From Lysobacter sp. Root494 (GTDB lineage: Bacteria; Pseudomonadota; Gammaproteobacteria; Xanthomonadales; Xanthomonadaceae), in contig NZ_LMFH01000006.1 in assembly GCF_001427225.1 (NCBI RefSeq), positions 310,001 to 374,000 on the forward strand: a stretch of DNA of 64,000 bases, read 5' to 3'. The translations under genes were made by a program, and so were the position numbers. Shown here in pieces: positions 60,126-64,000 of the stretch. Position 1 is the stretch's first letter. The number at the start of each line of letters is the position of its first letter. The notes beneath the pieces were generated by a model that was given only the letters and a program-made list of their open reading frames with translations, did not search any database and was not told where the DNA came from.

Positions 60126-62420
60126 ATGACCCCCATGTTCGCAACTGTTCCGAACCCCATTCCCGCCCGCATGAAAGGCCTCAACCGGGCCGAGATCTGC
60201 GACGTCAATTTCAGCGAGTTCGTAAAAGCGTGGGATGGCCGCAGCGATGCGAAGCCGACGGCGCACGAGGCCATCCTCGATGGCAGCGCGCTCGATGCGC
60301 AGGGCTTCCGTGAACTGTTCGAGTCGCAGCTCATCAGTCGGCACCTCGACCTGATGGCGCGCGTGCTGCGCGTCCAGAACAAGGTCTTCTACACCATCGG
60401 TTCATCGGGACACGAAGGCAACGCGATGGTCGCGCGCCTGACGCGCCACACCGATCCGGCATTCCTGCATTACCGCTCCGGCGGCTTCATGGCCGAGCGT
60501 TTCCGCAAGTTGCCGGGCACCGGCGGTAAGAAGCTTGATCCGGTGATGGATTCCGCGCTGTCCTTCGCTGCCAGCAAGGACGATCCCGCATCGGGTGGCC
60601 GTCACAAGGTGTGGGGCAGCAAGCCGTTGTGGGTGCTACCACAGACGTCGACGATCGCTTCCCACCTGCCCAAGGCATTGGGCACCGCGGTTGCCATCGA
60701 GGCCGGCAGGCGCCTCGGCCACCAGTTGCCGGTCCCGGATGACAGCATCGCGATCTGTTCGTTCGGGGATGCGTCGGCGAACCACGCCACTGCGCAAACC
60801 GCGTTCAACGCGGCCGCGTGGACTGCGTACCAGAAGCTGCCGGCGCCCGTGCTTTTCGTATGCGAAGACAACGGCATCGGAATCTCGGTCAAGACGCCGA
60901 GCGGCTGGATAGCCAATCGTTTCCAGCACGTGGATGGCCTCGACTACTTCTTCGCCGACGGCCTCGACCTTGCCTCGGGCTACGGCGATGTGCAGAAGGC
61001 CGTCGAGCATTGCCGTCGCACGCGCCGCCCGACATTCCTGCATCTCAAGACCAACCGGATCATGGGCCATGCCGGTACCGATTTCGAGATCGAGTGGCGT
61101 TCGGTCGAAGAGTTGTGCACGGTAGAAGCCGCAGATCCGCTGTTGCGTTCTGCCGAGATCGCCCTCGAGTCCGGGCTGATGTCGAAGGATGAAGTCCTCG
61201 AGCTGTACGAAGCGACGCGGAAGAAATGCTTCGCTGCCGCGGAAGAAGCCGATCGTCGCCCCAAGCTGGACAAGCTGGCCGATGTGATCGCACCACTAGC
61301 TCCGTACTCACCGGAGAAAGTGAAGCGGGAAGCCGCACGCGCCGATTACGGCGATCGCCGCCTCGAAGTCTTCGGCAGCGAAGCGAAGCTCCCGGAGAAC
61401 CAGCCACCCCGCCACCTCGCCATCCAGATCAACAACGCGCTGCACGACATCTTCGCCAAGTATCCCGACACGCTTTTGTTCGGGGAGGACGTGGCGCAGA
61501 AGGGCGGCGTCTATACCGTCACCAAGGGCTTGCAGAAGGCGTTCGGGCCGCGCCGGGTGTTCAACACGCTGCTCGACGAAACGATGATCCTGGGCATGGC
61601 GCAGGGATTCGCGAACATGGGCATGCTGCCGATTCCCGAGATCCAGTACCTCGCGTACTTCCACAACGCCTGTGACCAGATCCGCGGCGAAGCGGCTTCA
61701 CTGCAGTTCTTCAGCAACAACCAGTACGCCAATCCGATGGTCGTGCGCATCGCGGGCCTGGGTTACCAGCGCGGTTTCGGTGGCCACTTCCACAACGACA
61801 ACTCGATCACCGCGCTGCGCGACATTCCGGGACTCGTGGTCGGTTGTCCGTCGCGCGGCGATGATGCGGCGACGATGCTGCGCACGCTCACCGCACTGGC
61901 GAAGGTCGATGGCCGCGTCAGCGTATTCCTCGAGCCCATCGCGCTGTACATGGCCAAGGATCTGTACGAAGCGGGCGACGGCCAATGGCTCACGACGTAC
62001 CCGAAGCCTGACGAAGCGATGACGCTCGGCGAAGGCCGCGTCTACGGCGAGGGTAACGACGACCTGGTGATCTTCAGTTACGGCAACGGCGTGCCGATGA
62101 GCCTGCGTGCGGCGCGTGCCATCGAAGCCAACCACGGCTGGAAAGTGCGCGTGGTCGACCTGCGCTGGCTGGTACCGCTCAACGAAGCCTATATCGTCGA
62201 ACAGGCCAGGTCGGCCAAGCGGATCATCATTGTCGATGAAGGACGCCACAGCGCCGGCGTTGGCGAGGGCGTCATCACGGCGATCGCCGAAGGGGGCTTC
62301 GGTGCGCGACCGTTCCAGCGCGTCGTGGGTGTCGATACCTACACGCCGCTGGCCGGCGCTGCTTTCCTGGTGATTCCGGGCGAGGACGACATCGTGGCCG
62401 CTGCCGGCAGGCTCGCGTAG
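60126..62420 (+). CDS. Thiamine-diphosphate dehydrogenase E1, alpha and beta fused
   Basis: A 764-residue fusion of the two subunits of a branched-chain alpha-keto acid dehydrogenase-like E1. The alpha part (about 30-400) has YTIGSSGHEGNAMVARLTRH, a thiamine-diphosphate motif starting ICSFGDASANHA and ending CEDNGIG. The beta part (from about 435) has YPDTLLFGEDVAQKGGVYTV, MILGMAQGFANMGMLPIPEI and VRVVDLRWLVPLNEAYIVEQ with the His of GRHSAGVGEG. It would decarboxylate a 2-oxo acid and pass the acyl group to an E2 lipoyl protein, but no E2 or E3 is nearby. Starts at 60126 or 60135 are both plausible; the frame upstream lies in a hairpin repeat. Confidence 0.9.
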   Translation: MTPMFATVPNPIPARMKGLNRAEICDVNFSEFVKAWDGRSDAKPTAHEAILDGSALDAQGFRELFESQLISRHLDLMARVLRVQNKVFYTIGSSGHEGNAMVARLTRHTDPAFLHYRSGGFMAERFRKLPGTGGKKLDPVMDSALSFAASKDDPASGGRHKVWGSKPLWVLPQTSTIASHLPKALGTAVAIEAGRRLGHQLPVPDDSIAICSFGDASANHATAQTAFNAAAWTAYQKLPAPVLFVCEDNGIGISVKTPSGWIANRFQHVDGLDYFFADGLDLASGYGDVQKAVEHCRRTRRPTFLHLKTNRIMGHAGTDFEIEWRSVEELCTVEAADPLLRSAEIALESGLMSKDEVLELYEATRKKCFAAAEEADRRPKLDKLADVIAPLAPYSPEKVKREAARADYGDRRLEVFGSEAKLPENQPPRHLAIQINNALHDIFAKYPDTLLFGEDVAQKGGVYTVTKGLQKAFGPRRVFNTLLDETMILGMAQGFANMGMLPIPEIQYLAYFHNACDQIRGEAASLQFFSNNQYANPMVVRIAGLGYQRGFGGHFHNDNSITALRDIPGLVVGCPSRGDDAATMLRTLTALAKVDGRVSVFLEPIALYMAKDLYEAGDGQWLTTYPKPDEAMTLGEGRVYGEGNDDLVIFSYGNGVPMSLRAARAIEANHGWKVRVVDLRWLVPLNEAYIVEQARSAKRIIIVDEGRHSAGVGEGVITAIAEGGFGARPFQRVVGVDTYTPLAGAAFLVIPGEDDIVAAAGRLA

Positions 62421-62472
62421 AGTGGGGTCAGGCCGCTGCTCGTGCGCTAAAGGCGAAAAGAATGAAGCAGGC

Positions 62473-62497
62473 AAAAAGGCGGGCGTTTGAGCCCGCC
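62473..62497 (-). terminator. Rho-independent terminator of ygfZ
   Basis: On the minus strand GGCGGGC-TCAAAC-GCCCGCC followed by TTTTT, 18 bp after the ygfZ stop. Confidence 0.85.
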
Positions 62498-62514
62498 CAT
62501 GGCCACATACTTCT

Positions 62515-63387
62515 TCAGCGGGCGAGTCCTTCGCCGAGCGGAAACTCGCGTACTTCGATGGCGCCTGCCTGGAGCGCAATCAGCTCACGCTCAAGTGGTG
62601 CAACAACCAGCGCAAGATGCCGCTCGCCATCATCCGCGCTCGCAACCAGGTGGCCGAGCGGTTGCCCGCCAGCAAGCAGGTCGTCACCGGCACGCATCGC
62701 TTCGTTGCCTTCGACCAAAGCCAGGCCACGCTTCACTTTCCCGAGGAAGTGCGTGCGTGCGACGATTTCCTGGCCTGGATAGCAACCCTTCTTCACGCTG
62801 AAGGCATTGAGCCGATCCAGTGACAGCTGCTGCGGCGTCCAGTGATCGCTCTGCGAAGAGGGGAGGCGCGGCAAACCATGCTCCAGGTCGAACGCTGCCC
62901 AGCGCTGCATCCATACAGCATCGTGCGAAGCGGTCGAATCCGGCACGATGCGCAAAGTGCGCGGGCCAGCGTCCGCACTGAAGTCGAGCTCCACGCCGGA
63001 CGCGGGATCGCCCGTCAGATCATTGCCACGTGCCACCGAGGGCGACGCGAAGGCACCTTCCACGTGCAGATCGTCGCGCACGGCGATCGTGACCTTGGCC
63101 CTGAAGACGAAGCGCTGCAGCGCCGCCGCCAGCGCCACCGGGTCGGTATCCGGCACGAGCAGCCACAGAGTTTCTTCGTCGAACTTCAGCAGCGCAAACA
63201 GCGCAATCACGCGTCCCTTGGGTGTCAGCCACCCGTTCCATTGCCATCGTCCGGGGGCGAGCAACTTCAGATCATTCATGAACTGCGCCTGCGCAAATGC
63301 CGACGCATCACGCCCTGAAAGGGCGATCACGCGGTGGTCGGGAAGGGCGAATGCCCGGCCCGGCAAGGCCTGCGGGTTGTCATGCAT
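62515..63387 (-). CDS. ygfZ: tRNA-modifying protein YgfZ (folate-binding Fe-S assembly factor)
   Basis: A 290-residue folate-binding protein of the GcvT-like family. The signature KKGCYPGQEIVARTHFLGKV (about 195-215) with the conserved Cys is diagnostic. The N-terminus is VIALSGRDASAFAQAQFMND. It helps assemble or repair Fe-S enzymes using tetrahydrofolate, MiaB being the best known client; the Fe-S protein succinate dehydrogenase is encoded next door. It is divergent from the sdhAF4-sdhC group with only 30 bp between starts, so the promoters overlap. Confidence 0.95.
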   Translation of the reverse strand: MHDNPQALPGRAFALPDHRVIALSGRDASAFAQAQFMNDLKLLAPGRWQWNGWLTPKGRVIALFALLKFDEETLWLLVPDTDPVALAAALQRFVFRAKVTIAVRDDLHVEGAFASPSVARGNDLTGDPASGVELDFSADAGPRTLRIVPDSTASHDAVWMQRWAAFDLEHGLPRLPSSQSDHWTPQQLSLDRLNAFSVKKGCYPGQEIVARTHFLGKVKRGLALVEGNEAMRAGDDLLAGGQPLGHLVASADDGERHLALVVAPLERELIALQAGAIEVREFPLGEGLAR

Positions 63388-63400
63388 GGGGGCTGGGAAC

Positions 63401-63406
63401 TAAAAT
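63401..63406 (+). promoter_or_regulatory. Possible -10 box of the SDH assembly factor gene
   Basis: TAAAAT eleven bases before the ATG at 63418, so the leader is about five nucleotides or less. It lies in the short gap between ygfZ and this gene. Confidence 0.4.
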
Positions 63407-63417
63407 TTCGTACTCAG

Positions 63418-63603
63418 ATGATAGGCCAATCCTCCCAGAAGGCCCCGTACGAGAACGTCATCGACGTTCCGTCCGACGCAGAGCAGACGCCCGCGCCGAC
63501 CGGTTCGAAGACGGATCACCCGAAGGAGTGGGGTGGACGCGAAGGTCCGGAGCCCACCCGTTACGGAGACTGGGAAAAGAACGGCCGCTGCATCGACTTC
63601 TAG
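63418..63603 (+). CDS. Succinate dehydrogenase assembly factor 4-like protein (DUF1674)
   Basis: A 61-residue protein whose C-terminal half carries the SDHAF4/DUF1674 hallmark (GPEPTRYGDWEKNGRCIDF). In mitochondria Sdh8/SDHAF4 binds the flavinated SdhA before it joins SdhB. The first 30 residues are charged and probably disordered. It lies 74 bp upstream of sdhC on the same strand, which fits that role. The ATG is preferred over an upstream in-frame extension that falls in ygfZ sequence. Confidence 0.9.
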   Translation: MIGQSSQKAPYENVIDVPSDAEQTPAPTGSKTDHPKEWGGREGPEPTRYGDWEKNGRCIDF

Positions 63604-63677
63604 CTTTCACGCTCCACAGCTCACTCCGCACTTCCGCCACGCGGCCCTGCCGCCCAGCCGAGAGACACCGCACGCTC

Positions 63678-64000
63678 ATGGCCGAACACCCACGCGTTCG
63701 CGAACGTCCCTTGTCGCCCCACCTGCAGGTTTACAGCTGGCAGGTGCAGATGGTGACTTCGATCCTTCACCGCGCGACCGGCATCGTTCTCGCCCTGGGC
63801 AGCCTGCTCATGGTCTGCGCGTTTGTCTCGCTGGCCGCTGGCCCTTCGAGTTGGGCGGAGTTCAGCGCATTCGCGCGTTCGCCGCTGGGCTTCCTGATCA
63901 TGTTCGGCTGGAGCTGGTCGCTCGCCTATCACCTCATCAACGGCATCCGCCACCTGGTGCAGGACGCGGGTTACGGCTATGCGATCGCGAACTTCGTGCG
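63678..64000 (+). CDS. sdhC: Succinate dehydrogenase cytochrome b556 subunit (3' end outside window)
   Basis: The first 107 residues are visible. RPLSPHLQVYSWQVQMVTSI and LHRATG are the SdhC opening, with the first helix VLALGSLLMVCAFVSLA, and a second helix ends in WSLAYHLINGIRHLVQDAGY, where a His of the HLINGIRHL segment is the haem ligand. SdhC anchors the complex in the inner membrane and helps form the haem b and ubiquinone sites. The other sdh genes are expected to the right of the window. No strong ribosome site; the ATG gives the family N-terminus. Confidence 0.95.
   Translation, partial: MAEHPRVRERPLSPHLQVYSWQVQMVTSILHRATGIVLALGSLLMVCAFVSLAAGPSSWAEFSAFARSPLGFLIMFGWSWSLAYHLINGIRHLVQDAGYGYAIANFV

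Overview
The window looks like a chromosome segment of a Lysobacter-like member of the Xanthomonadaceae. It is very GC-rich, with GC-biased third codon positions and many long antisense reading frames as a result. The gene families fit (TonB receptor with a 'TVQVTAQ' plug, fused E1 alpha/beta dehydrogenase, ECF41 sigma factor, DUF6116-like protein, pilY1 minor-pilin operon), and the intergenic spaces carry palindromic repeats typical of this family. No phage, plasmid, insertion sequence or CRISPR array was found. Most content is core metabolism and envelope functions.

Region 1 (1-16.3 kb): a von Willebrand lipoprotein (cut by the window edge), a secreted M14 carboxypeptidase with a C-terminal P-domain, an aldehyde dehydrogenase, xseA, the divergent ispG-PAP2 pair, the pyrD-murB-EamA operon, an ALDH7-type semialdehyde dehydrogenase, tRNA-Arg(CCT), a secreted M3 peptidase and a small CBS protein. 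Region 2 (16.4-26.6 kb): a frameshifted TipAS remnant, a secreted amidohydrolase, an 895 bp gene-free stretch with two tandem-repeat families, a TonB receptor, glutathione peroxidase with a small partner, a TlpA-like thioredoxin, and an acyltransferase divergent from a membrane LytTR regulator. Region 3 (26.6-36 kb): ferredoxin-NADP reductase, a UbiB-like kinase, a PQQ-type sugar dehydrogenase and a BON protein, bracketed by inverted copies of one repeat; then an ABC exporter, GNAT and MFS transporter.

Region 4 (35.7-39.7 kb) is the most striking. A DUF2269 protein and an epimerase/DoxX-like protein overlap by 4 bp. Upstream lies a 360 bp array of about 17 palindromic units spaced 21-22 bp apart. 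Next come a carboxymuconolactone decarboxylase/AhpD-like gene and an ECF41 sigma factor, each preceded by an exact TGTCACA-N16-CGTC promoter, so an autoregulated oxidative or redox regulon can be read directly from the DNA.

Region 5 (39.8-46.6 kb): class I fumarase, then a leftward phospholipid/envelope operon (DUF456, phospholipase A, cardiolipin synthase-like, mechanosensitive channel) and a cold-shock gene. Region 6 (46.7-53.4 kb): a type IV minor pilin operon fimT-pilV-pilW-pilX-pilY1-pilE, mostly with 1-4 bp overlaps, ending in a strong terminator. An extra prepilin N-terminus sits in frame before fimT. Region 7 (53.4-64 kb): two glycine-zipper envelope proteins, a membrane-anchored cytochrome, tcdA, tatD with a small membrane protein, glutaryl-CoA dehydrogenase, GNAT plus GST, a fused alpha-keto acid dehydrogenase E1, ygfZ, an SDH assembly factor and the start of sdhC.

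All identifications come from reading translated motifs; no database search was run. Several starts were moved inward from the longest open frame on signal peptides, ribosome sites, family N-termini or overlaps.
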